A stretch of DNA of 24,324 nt from contig JAFYQY010000058.1 of assembly GCA_017559685.1 (NCBI GenBank), positions 1 to 24,324 on the forward strand. The letters run 5' to 3'. Of this stretch, positions 1 to 7,652 are shown piece after piece (position 1 is the first letter of the stretch; each line of letters begins with the position of its first letter). The stretch is from Alistipes sp. Lineage in GTDB: Bacteria > Bacteroidota > Bacteroidia > Bacteroidales > Rikenellaceae. The notes under the pieces were generated by a model. That model was not told the origin of the DNA. It was given only the letters and a program-made list of their open reading frames with translations, and made no database searches. The position numbers and the translations under genes were made by a program.

Positions 1-741
<741 letters not shown>

Positions 742-767
742 TTAGCACTTGTTATACGACTAATTGA

Positions 768-775
768 TATTTTTG
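768..775 (+). promoter_or_regulatory. Candidate -7 promoter element for the acyl-CoA ligase gene
   Basis: TATTTTTG fits the Bacteroidota housekeeping -7 consensus TAnnTTTG. It lies 51 nt before the chosen ATG at 827, so the leader would contain the CTAATGG heptad array. No clean TTTG -33 box is at the expected 19-21 nt spacing. TTAG at 742-745 is the nearest candidate. Confidence 0.45.
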
Positions 776-784
776 AAAAAAAAA

Positions 785-815
785 CTAATGGCTAATGGCC
801 AACGGCTAATGGCTG
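785..815 (+). repeat. Heptad tandem array, CTAATGG class (4 units)
   Basis: Four consecutive 7-bp units starting at 785, 792, 799 and 806 match CTAATGG. The third unit is CCAACGG, and a partial unit CTG follows. The array lies in the presumed 5' leader of the acyl-CoA ligase gene. ATGs at 788 and 809 fall in frame with the likely start at 827, because three heptads make 21 nt. A sister array of the same class follows the gene at 2775-2802. Confidence 0.85.
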
Positions 816-826
816 AAAAAAAGATT

Positions 827-2713
827 ATGGCAAAAAAGACAATTATCGACCTCTTTGAGTCGTCGGTTGAGAAGTTTGGAGGAAATACGTTCCTGCTCGA
901 GAAGGGTGCGAACGAATTTGAGCCTACGACCTATGCCGAGGCTCGTGAGATAGCCTTAACTACGGGTGCAGGTCTTGCTGCGCTCGGTGTCGAGCCAAAG
1001 CAGACGGTCTCGATTTTGGCTGAGGGTTGCAACGCCTGGATTACATCCGAGTTGGGACTCTTGTATGCGGGTGCTATCAGCGTACCGCTCTCGATAAAGT
1101 TGGAGGAGTCGAACGACCTGTTGTTCCGTCTCCGCCACGCCGAGGTGTGTGCAATCTTCGTTTCACGCAATCAGCTACCGAAGATTCGTCGTATCCGTGA
1201 GCAGTTGCCGTTGTTGAAGCATATCATCGTTTGGGGCGACGTCGAACTCGAGGAGGGCGAAATGAGCCTTGCCGAGTTGAACGCTATGGGCGAGAAGTAC
1301 CTTGCCGAGAATCGTGAGGCGTTCCTCGCTATCGGTCAGGCGATACAGAACGACGACTATGCTACTATTACCTACACCTCGGGTACTACAGCCGATCCAA
1401 AGGGTGTTATTCTCACCCATCGCAACTATACGGCAAATGTCGAGCAGGCGTTGACACGTATCTCGATACCGTCGCACTATAGAATGTTTATCATTCTGCC
1501 ACTCGACCACTGCTTCGCTCACGTTGCGGGCTTCTACATTATGGTGGCTTGTGGTGCATCGGTTGCTACTACGCAGGTGGGACGTACTCCACTCGAGACT
1601 TTGAAGAATGTTCCACTCAATATCCGTGAGGTAAAACCTAACGTGTTACTCTCGGTACCTGCGTTGGCTAAGAACTTCCGCAAGAATATCGAGTCGTCTA
1701 TTCATAAGCAGGGCCCGAAGGTCGAGAAGTTGTTTAACTTCGCTTTGAAGGTGGCCTACACCTACAATCGGGATGGCTACACCAAGGGCAAGGGCTGGCG
1801 TTTTATCTTGAAGCCGCTTGTGGCGTTGTTCGATAAGATTCTCTTCAAGAAGGTGCGTGAGGGCTTTGGTGGCAACATCAAATTCTTCGTCGGCGGAGGT
1901 GCTTTGCTCGATGCAGAGTTGCAGCGCTTCTTCTACGCTGTGGGTATGCCTATGTTGCAGGGCTACGGTCTATCGGAGGCTACGCCTATCATCTCGGCTA
2001 ACTCACTTGGCAAGGGACGTCATCGCTTCGGCTCGTCGGGTAAGGTTATTCAGCCACTCGAGTTGAAGATTCTCGATAATGAGGGTTGTGAGATGCCTGT
2101 AGGCGAGAAGGGCGAGATCGTTATCAAGGGCGAGAATGTTATGGCGGGTTATTGGAAAAACCCGAGTGCTACCGCCGAGACCGTTGTGGATGGATGGCTA
2201 CATACGGGCGATATGGGATATATGGGTAAGGACGACTTCCTCTATGTGTTGGGTCGCTTCAAGAGCCTCTTGATTTCGAGCGATGGCGAGAAGTATAGCC
2301 CCGAGGGTATGGAGGAGGCTATGGTCGACAAGTCGCCATATATCGATCAGGTAATCTTGCATAACAACCAGAGTCCATATACTATTGCCGTTATCGTGCC
2401 TAACAAGGAGGCGTTGCGCCGAGTGGTTGCGAAGGACGCAACAAAGGCGGCGGAGTTGATCGATGCCGAGATTCGCAAGTACCGCACAGGTGGCGAGTTT
2501 GGCGGCGAGTTCCCTGACCGTTGGTTGCCTGCTGCATTGGTGATTGTCGATGAGGCTTTCACCGAGCAGAATGGACTCGTGAATAGCACAATGAAGGTTG
2601 TTCGCAACAAGGTCGAGTCGCACTTCAAGGAGCGTATCGACTACGCTTACACCGCCGAGGGTAAGCAGTTGCTCAATGAGAAGAACCTCGAGTCTTTGTC
2701 GAAGCTCTTGTAG
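827..2713 (+). CDS. Long-chain fatty acid--CoA ligase (AMP-forming, ANL superfamily)
   Basis: A 628-residue adenylate-forming enzyme that activates fatty acids to acyl-CoA through an acyl-AMP intermediate, feeding phospholipid synthesis or recycling. Motifs in order: phosphate-binding loop YTSGTTADPKGV (about residues 183-194), GYGLSE (379-384), GWLHTGD (456-462) and the hinge region GRFKS (476-480), followed by GEKYSPEGMEE. It has the longer FadD/ACSBG-type layout with an insert around 290-350, common in Bacteroidota. The frame extends upstream to about 764, but that extension only translates an A-tract and the heptad array. MAKKTIIDLFESS at 827 is the natural start, with in-frame ATGs at 788 and 809 as alternatives. 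Substrate chain length cannot be read from the sequence. Confidence 0.93.
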   Translation: MAKKTIIDLFESSVEKFGGNTFLLEKGANEFEPTTYAEAREIALTTGAGLAALGVEPKQTVSILAEGCNAWITSELGLLYAGAISVPLSIKLEESNDLLFRLRHAEVCAIFVSRNQLPKIRRIREQLPLLKHIIVWGDVELEEGEMSLAELNAMGEKYLAENREAFLAIGQAIQNDDYATITYTSGTTADPKGVILTHRNYTANVEQALTRISIPSHYRMFIILPLDHCFAHVAGFYIMVACGASVATTQVGRTPLETLKNVPLNIREVKPNVLLSVPALAKNFRKNIESSIHKQGPKVEKLFNFALKVAYTYNRDGYTKGKGWRFILKPLVALFDKILFKKVREGFGGNIKFFVGGGALLDAELQRFFYAVGMPMLQGYGLSEATPIISANSLGKGRHRFGSSGKVIQPLELKILDNEGCEMPVGEKGEIVIKGENVMAGYWKNPSATAETVVDGWLHTGDMGYMGKDDFLYVLGRFKSLLISSDGEKYSPEGMEEAMVDKSPYIDQVILHNNQSPYTIAVIVPNKEALRRVVAKDATKAAELIDAEIRKYRTGGEFGGEFPDRWLPAALVIVDEAFTEQNGLVNSTMKVVRNKVESHFKERIDYAYTAEGKQLLNEKNLESLSKLL

Positions 2714-2774
2714 AATTTGTCTAACAAGGCTCTTTCGGCATCTGCCTTGAGTGGAAATGTTCACATACGCCAAG

Positions 2775-2802
2775 CTAATGGCTAACGGCCAATAGCTAAT
2801 AG
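2775..2802 (+). repeat. Heptad tandem array, CTAATGG class (4 units), downstream copy
   Basis: Four 7-bp units begin at 2775, 2782, 2789 and 2796. Overall consensus is CTAAYRG, with the third unit starting CC exactly as in the copy at 785-812. It lies between the acyl-CoA ligase stop codon and the bidirectional terminator. The same-strand, same-phase copies on both sides of one gene are notable. Confidence 0.85.
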
Positions 2803-2805
2803 CCA

Positions 2806-2847
2806 AATAAATAATAGCCTGTCCGATCAGACAGGCTATTATTTATT
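2806..2847. terminator. Strong bidirectional intrinsic terminator between convergent genes
   Basis: A perfect 18-bp inverted repeat has AATAAATAATAGCCTGTC at 2806-2823 as its left arm, a 6-nt loop CGATCA, and the right arm at 2830-2847. The A/T-rich outer ends supply a T-rich tail on both strands. It can therefore end transcription of the acyl-CoA ligase (+) and the GH20 gene (-), whose stop codon is 17 bp away. Confidence 0.92.
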
Positions 2848-2863
2848 ATATATAGGTATCGGC

Positions 2864-4741
2864 TTAGCGGTACTGCAAGCCCTTAACCTCGCTCCAGCGA
2901 CCGTCTTTGCCCACCTCTACAGGCGAGAACGATACATACCAGAATGGAGTCTGGTAGTGGAGTGGAGCCTCGATAAGGAGGGTGTTCCAACCCTTCTTCA
3001 ACTTAATCTTTGCAGGCTCACGCATCCAGAACAACTGCTCGTTAGTCCAAGCCAAGTTCTGAATATCAGGATATTTGTAGGTGCTGAAGTGGTACGAGTA
3101 CATACCAGGCTCGTTCCACGGTGTTGGAGGCACAACAGGCTCGCCGTTGATTGTAACCTTGCCGCCAGTCTCCCACTCGCCCTGCTCGCCAATACCAGCC
3201 GAACGGCGGGTTGAACGTGAAGGGGTCTCGAGTGATACCCAAGCCGAAATCTCACGCTCCTCCTCCGAGTAAATCTCGGTCTTGAGATAAGCGATACGCT
3301 CGGCGCCGGTATAGCCGTCGTGTGCCTTAGCAAAGGCGTGGAGGTTAACCGAACCACCATAAGCCTTCTCCCACTTCATATCCTCCATCTTGGTGCCCTT
3401 CTTAGCAGGAATTGTCACTTGCCAAGGAATGTGTGCATTTGCAACCCAGTGGCAGTCGATATCCTTGAATTGGTGGTCACGGTGGTATGCGAGCTTCTGC
3501 TCGAAGGCTACGAGGTCGTGGTGACCCTTATTCTCAGGGCCTGGAATGAGCATATCGTAGTCGAGACTGTAGCCCTTGCCACCTACCCACGCACGCTCAG
3601 CGTATGGGAGCATAACGATAGGCATACCGTTAATAGGGAAGAGTTGCTCCTCAGACTCGAGACGCACGTCGTTCCACAAGCAGAGAATTGCGCCTAAAGC
3701 ACGGTCTGTGCCCTTCTCGGCAGCGCACATCTGGTGGAGGAAGTGGCGGTGCATATTGTTTACAGGGTTACTGTGGTTGAGGTAGCCCATATATGAGTCG
3801 AGATAAGGGTTGTTGTAGGTCTTATTCTCGGCAATGCTGTTTTTGATAGCCTCGTTCCAAATCTGGCAAACGGTAGTCGACGACGGCTTGATACCTGGAT
3901 CCCAAACGATAGGAATACGGTTGTGCTTGGCCAAGAGATTCTCGTAGTAGCGAACAAAACCCTCGGCATCCTTCATCTTGCGACGCACCTCGTCAGAGCC
4001 GAGGTGGATGTAAGGACAATCCTCGGCCGAAATCTCGGCGAAGAACTCGGTGAAGAGCTTATCGAGAATCTTCATACCCTTCTCTGTCTCCATCTGCACG
4101 CCGAAGATAGTCCAGAAGTATTGGCTGTGGCCAGGGATGTCGAGCTCAGGGATAATCATTACACCACGCTCCTTTGCGTACTTGATAACATCACGAATCT
4201 CGTCGTAGGTGTAGAACTTACCAGGGTTGCGAGCCGCAGGGCAGTACTTCGGATCGTTGAGCTGTGGGTAGCAGTGGCTCTCGATACGCCAAGCGGGGTT
4301 GTCGGTCAAGTGCCAATGGAATACGTTGAGTTTGTATGCCGAGAAGAGGTCGATATCCTTCTTGAGGTTCTCCACCGAACGGAAGTTACGGCCTGTGTCG
4401 TGCATAAAACCACGAATAGGGAATGCAGGGTAGTCCTTAATCTTTGCGATGCGCACCAAACCCTCATCGTCCTTGAGCTGAGCGAGTGTTGCGTTTGCCC
4501 ATACCAAACCCTGTGCGGTCTTGGCACGAAGCACAGCTGTAGTACCCTTAATCTCGAGGGTGTAACCCTCTTCGGGGAGGTTGAGCGATGCGTCAATTTT
4601 GGCATCCACCTGCTCGAGCTTAACCTTCTTGTTGCCCTTGTACGAAACGCTCACAGGGGTTGGAATCAGCTCTTGTGCCGTAAGCACACCTGCGAAGCAT
4701 ACCATTACAAGGCTGCATAATGTAATTTTTAGATTTTTCAT
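2864..4741 (-). CDS. Secreted beta-N-acetylhexosaminidase-like glycoside hydrolase, family GH20
   Basis: 625 residues. An N-terminal signal peptide (hydrophobic stretch 5-21, likely cut around LTA-QE) predicts export to the periplasm or beyond. A small N-terminal GH20b-like domain (about 25-105) is followed by the TIM barrel. Family signatures are GFMHDTGRNF (111-120), HWHLTDN (142-148), PELDIPGH (198-205) and the catalytic pair in HLGSDEV, with D250 and E251. GH20 enzymes release terminal GlcNAc or GalNAc by substrate-assisted catalysis, in which Asp orients the acetamido group and Glu is acid/base. The C-terminal ~170 residues look like an added beta-rich domain. The gene lies 25 bp after the DUF4301 gene with no promoter between, so the two are probably one operon. 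Host or dietary glycan scavenging is inferred. Confidence 0.93.
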   Translation of the reverse strand: MKNLKITLCSLVMVCFAGVLTAQELIPTPVSVSYKGNKKVKLEQVDAKIDASLNLPEEGYTLEIKGTTAVLRAKTAQGLVWANATLAQLKDDEGLVRIAKIKDYPAFPIRGFMHDTGRNFRSVENLKKDIDLFSAYKLNVFHWHLTDNPAWRIESHCYPQLNDPKYCPAARNPGKFYTYDEIRDVIKYAKERGVMIIPELDIPGHSQYFWTIFGVQMETEKGMKILDKLFTEFFAEISAEDCPYIHLGSDEVRRKMKDAEGFVRYYENLLAKHNRIPIVWDPGIKPSSTTVCQIWNEAIKNSIAENKTYNNPYLDSYMGYLNHSNPVNNMHRHFLHQMCAAEKGTDRALGAILCLWNDVRLESEEQLFPINGMPIVMLPYAERAWVGGKGYSLDYDMLIPGPENKGHHDLVAFEQKLAYHRDHQFKDIDCHWVANAHIPWQVTIPAKKGTKMEDMKWEKAYGGSVNLHAFAKAHDGYTGAERIAYLKTEIYSEEEREISAWVSLETPSRSTRRSAGIGEQGEWETGGKVTINGEPVVPPTPWNEPGMYSYHFSTYKYPDIQNLAWTNEQLFWMREPAKIKLKKGWNTLLIEAPLHYQTPFWYVSFSPVEVGKDGRWSEVKGLQYR

Positions 4742-4766
4742 ATCGTTTTGTTTTGTTAATTTTGGC

Positions 4767-6200
4767 TTATTGGTGCTGTGGACGGAGCAAGTCTTGAACG
4801 ACCTTTACAGGCGAGAATGTCGAGATAGGTACATCCACGAAGATGGTGTTCCACTTCGCCATAGCGCCGTTCCACAAACCTGGCAACTCTTGCGCACGCA
4901 ACTCACGACCACCTGCCGACTTCGACGAGATAAAGCCTGTCTTAGGGTCGGTGTAGCTCATCAAGTTGAACTTCGAGCCGTCAGCCTTGCGTACGCCGCA
5001 AACCAAATCTACAGGGTTGAAGTGGGTAGCCTCCTTCATCAAAGGCATATCCTCGACCGAAATCTGGCTCGACTCGGCAATCTGCAACGACTGTGTGCCG
5101 TCGTCACTCTTCACCCAGAATGGACCGCCACCAGGCTCGCCCTCGTTGCGTACCATACCGCAAACACGGATAGGACGGTCGAGGAGTGCTGTCAAGAGTG
5201 CTGCATCGTACTCGGCAGGGAGCTTGGTGCAGAGCTTCTTCTCGATGAACTCGGCAACCTCTGCCAAGTTGGCTGTGCCCTCGTTCAAAGCCTTGAGGTG
5301 AGCGAATGCCTGTGCCTGAAGGTCGAGAAGGATACCCGCCAATGCCTTCTTGTAGCGAATGGTGTCGCCACGGAGAGCGTCGGTTGTAACGTTGTCGATA
5401 TTCTTCACGAAGATAACGTCTGCCTCGATGTCGTTCAAGTTTGAGAGCAATGCTCCGTGACCTGCAGGGCGGAACAAAAGCTTACCCTCGTCGGTGAGGA
5501 ATGGGGTGTTATCAGGGTTTACTGCGATAGTATCGGTCGAAGGCTTCTGCTCCGAGAACGAGATGTCGTACTTGATGCCGAACTTCGCCTCGTAGTGCGC
5601 TACACGTGCATCGAGCAACGCCTTGAAGGCCTCTTTGTGCTCGGGCGATACGGTGAAGTGAAGGAGAGAAACACCCTTCGATGCGCCATACTGCGCACCC
5701 TCCATCAAGTGCTCCTCGATAGCCTTGCGAGCGCCATCAGGATAGTTGTGGAAGGTTACCAAGCCCTTCGGCTTTGCACCGTAGTAGAGTCCCTCCTTGA
5801 TGATAGCCGAAACGACCGCCTTGTCGTCGGCAAAGTCTACGCCTGTAGCCTTCAACTCTTCGTAGAAGGCGAACTTCTCGATATTCTGCAAGAGAACGTC
5901 GATGCCCTTACCACGCTTGTCGTCGTTCACAAACTCGAACAACTCCTTGAACATACGGGTTGCAGCACCCGATGCAGGTACGAACTTTACAACTTCGAGC
6001 TGCTCGGCCTTTTCGTCGTAGTGCTTTACGGCCGCCTCGCAAGCCTCCTCCGAGAGACATACGATGCCATCCTCTGGCGATGCCGCCTTTACAACTTCGA
6101 GCGAAGGGAAACCGCTCTTGAATGCTTCGATTTGAGCCTCAACTTGAGCTACGGTCAAGCCGTGAGCCTCGATTTCGTGAATCTGATTTTCGTTAAACAT
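4767..6200 (-). CDS. DUF4301 family protein; possible UDP-sugar-pyrophosphorylase-like nucleotidyltransferase
   Basis: 477 residues matching the Bacteroidota family DUF4301, which has no assigned activity that I know of. No signal peptide or membrane segment is seen, so it is probably cytoplasmic. Visible motifs resemble the UDPGP/UAP nucleotidyltransferase layout: PASGAATRM (75-83) at the place of the nucleotide-binding loop; SEQKPSTDT (216-224) then an acidic DEGKLLF segment; FRPAGHGALL (243-252), like the PPGHGD motif; and KNIDN (266-270), like the xNxDN metal/sugar region. This link is inference; family membership is the firmer call. The gene is first in a two-gene unit with the GH20 hexosaminidase, so a role handling an amino-sugar phosphate would fit but is unproven. 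Confidence 0.85.
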   Translation of the reverse strand: MFNENQIHEIEAHGLTVAQVEAQIEAFKSGFPSLEVVKAASPEDGIVCLSEEACEAAVKHYDEKAEQLEVVKFVPASGAATRMFKELFEFVNDDKRGKGIDVLLQNIEKFAFYEELKATGVDFADDKAVVSAIIKEGLYYGAKPKGLVTFHNYPDGARKAIEEHLMEGAQYGASKGVSLLHFTVSPEHKEAFKALLDARVAHYEAKFGIKYDISFSEQKPSTDTIAVNPDNTPFLTDEGKLLFRPAGHGALLSNLNDIEADVIFVKNIDNVTTDALRGDTIRYKKALAGILLDLQAQAFAHLKALNEGTANLAEVAEFIEKKLCTKLPAEYDAALLTALLDRPIRVCGMVRNEGEPGGGPFWVKSDDGTQSLQIAESSQISVEDMPLMKEATHFNPVDLVCGVRKADGSKFNLMSYTDPKTGFISSKSAGGRELRAQELPGLWNGAMAKWNTIFVDVPISTFSPVKVVQDLLRPQHQ

Positions 6201-6237
6201 TGTATTGTAGTTTTAAGGTTTTGAGTTCATTATCTCC

Positions 6238-6269
6238 CAAAGGTAGCAATAAAATTGCTAATTGCCAAA
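6238..6269 (-). promoter_or_regulatory. Promoter of the DUF4301-GH20 operon
   Basis: On the minus strand, -33 TTTG (CAAA at 6266-6269) is separated by 20 nt from -7 TACCTTTG (6245 down to 6238). This is a full match to the Bacteroidota sigma-A-type layout. The start codon is 37 nt beyond the -7 box. The -33 box is part of a segment, 6257-6275, shared at 18 of 19 bases with 2795-2813. Confidence 0.8.
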
Positions 6270-6319
6270 TAAATATCGCCGACTTCATCATCGCCTCGCC
6301 CGCTCCGAAAACTTTGGCA

Positions 6320-6327
6320 TATTTTTG
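6320..6327 (+). promoter_or_regulatory. Candidate -7 element for the receiver/HEAT/GT-like module
   Basis: TATTTTTG fits TAnnTTTG and lies 27 nt before the ATG at 6355. No -33 TTTG is at a good spacing, so support is moderate. Between this and the DUF4301 promoter, the rest of the 154-bp divergent spacer shows nothing else recognisable. Confidence 0.4.
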
Positions 6328-6354
6328 GCTCTATCTCGGTAGGAAATTTTATTT

Positions 6355-6723
6355 ATGATGAGAAAAATAGTAATTCATTCGCTTCGTGCCGAATTTCGTG
6401 CTATGATTCGTGGTCTCTTGACCAATATCGAGGCCTTCTTTGTCCCATCATCCTCCCGTGAGGAACTCTTTCGGATATGCCAAACCACGAAGTGCGACCT
6501 GGTGCTTACCGACGACGTGCGGATGTTTATGAATGGCTCCGATGCCGTTTGCCAAATTCGTCAAGGAGATGCTCTGCCACTAATTATTGTACTATCTTCC
6601 GACCTGTCGGAAGATTGTGTTACGGCACTGCTCGAGTGCGGGGTAAATCAATTTATCTCGCTCCCCGTAGCACCCGAACGACTGCGCAGTAAGGTCTCAA
6701 CACAACGCAAGGAGTTCGTATGA
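6355..6723 (+). CDS. Stand-alone degenerate receiver-like (CheY-type) domain protein
   Basis: 122 residues with the alternating beta/alpha pattern of a response-regulator receiver: KIVIHSL, CDLVLTD, PLIIVLSS and QFISLPV as beta-strands. D53 in LVLTDD sits at the phosphoacceptor position and S81/S82 at the Ser/Thr position. The acidic pair normally after strand 1 is replaced by H-S, and the lysine normally before the conserved proline is missing (L103-P104). It is therefore probably a pseudo-receiver, or phosphorylated poorly. No output domain is attached. Its stop codon overlaps the next gene's start (ATGA at 6720-6723), implying translational coupling. Family assignment is by fold pattern only. 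Confidence 0.6.
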   Translation: MMRKIVIHSLRAEFRAMIRGLLTNIEAFFVPSSSREELFRICQTTKCDLVLTDDVRMFMNGSDAVCQIRQGDALPLIIVLSSDLSEDCVTALLECGVNQFISLPVAPERLRSKVSTQRKEFV

Positions 6724-7652
6724 TGTCGTCGTGGAGCGAGGTGGCAGTCGTGGCTCTTGCGCTGCCGCTCTGTTGGGGTGTTGTTGAGGTGGGTGGTGCG
6801 GTCTATCGACGACTACGCATCTACGCTACGGCGCAGTGCATAAGGCGTATCTCAGATATGATTGTGGCAGACGAGGAGCCCGACGATGTAGAGATTCGGC
6901 TCTTGCGCCGACTCTTTCCTATGAGCGTGGTGCTCGACTCGGTGATATTCCTCTCGGAGAGCATCTATGGCGGAGCACTCAACCGCCTTACGCTGATTGT
7001 CGAGGTGTGCGAGATTGACTACCACCTACTGTGCCGAGTAAGGCGTGGGTGGCGTAATAGAGCGCAAAATCTCTCGAGATTATCGGCTTTGACCTACGCA
7101 ACAACGGTTGTCGAGTATGCCGAGGTCTATATGGAGCAGGAGCATCGCAAAACACGTTTCTATGCTATGGCGGCACTCGTCTCGGCACGCCCCGATAGGG
7201 CGGTGCAGTATATCTTGCGCTTCGACTCGGCTCTGACACTCCACGAGGTGGCGGTGTTGGTGCAGTTGATGCGTCGTGCGGGGGTGACTATAGCCTATAC
7301 GCCGATGCTCCTCTCGCAGAATCGCAACCTGCAACTCGTTGGTATATACATCTGCAACCACTTCTCTGCAACCGATGCCGAGCCTCATTTGCAACGCCTT
7401 GCCGAGTCGGAGGATAGGGATGTTGCCTACCTTGCGTTGCTGACATTGTGCTCCATACGTGGCGACCTCTCAACGCAAGAGGTTGGTGTTGCCCTGCAAC
7501 GATTGCAAGCGCATCAACGTATCGCTTTTGTACTTCGTGCGGTGCAGAATTGCTACTCTCTGCGCTCGTGCGCCCATCTGCTCACTCGTGAGGAACGACG
7601 ACTCTTTTCGCAACATACATCCTCCTATAAATGTCAAATGGTATGCAACTAA
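6720..7652 (+). CDS. Membrane-anchored helical-repeat (HEAT-like) protein of unknown function
   Basis: 310 residues. One N-terminal membrane segment (about residues 7-25) is followed by an Arg-rich, almost all-helical region. Paired amphipathic helices around 130-290 (for example MAALVSARPDRAVQYI and HLQRLAESEDRDVAYLALL) resemble HEAT repeats, which usually form protein-binding scaffolds. No catalytic motif is seen. The start overlaps the receiver-like gene's stop by 4 bp, and the end overlaps the next gene by 22 bp, so the three proteins are probably made together and interact. The repeat assignment is a pattern call. The protein may be Bacteroidota-specific. Confidence 0.6.
   Translation: MMSSWSEVAVVALALPLCWGVVEVGGAVYRRLRIYATAQCIRRISDMIVADEEPDDVEIRLLRRLFPMSVVLDSVIFLSESIYGGALNRLTLIVEVCEIDYHLLCRVRRGWRNRAQNLSRLSALTYATTVVEYAEVYMEQEHRKTRFYAMAALVSARPDRAVQYILRFDSALTLHEVAVLVQLMRRAGVTIAYTPMLLSQNRNLQLVGIYICNHFSATDAEPHLQRLAESEDRDVAYLALLTLCSIRGDLSTQEVGVALQRLQAHQRIAFVLRAVQNCYSLRSCAHLLTREERRLFSQHTSSYKCQMVCN

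Noticed and set aside
2725..2749. CAAGGC/GCCTTG stem after the acyl-CoA ligase
   Set aside because: A six-bp stem with a 13-nt loop and no T-tract; the 18-bp hairpin at 2806-2847 is the credible terminator.
3923..4720. 265-residue plus-strand open frame antisense to GH20
   Set aside because: It is a shadow frame; the GH20 frame carries a signal peptide and catalytic motifs.
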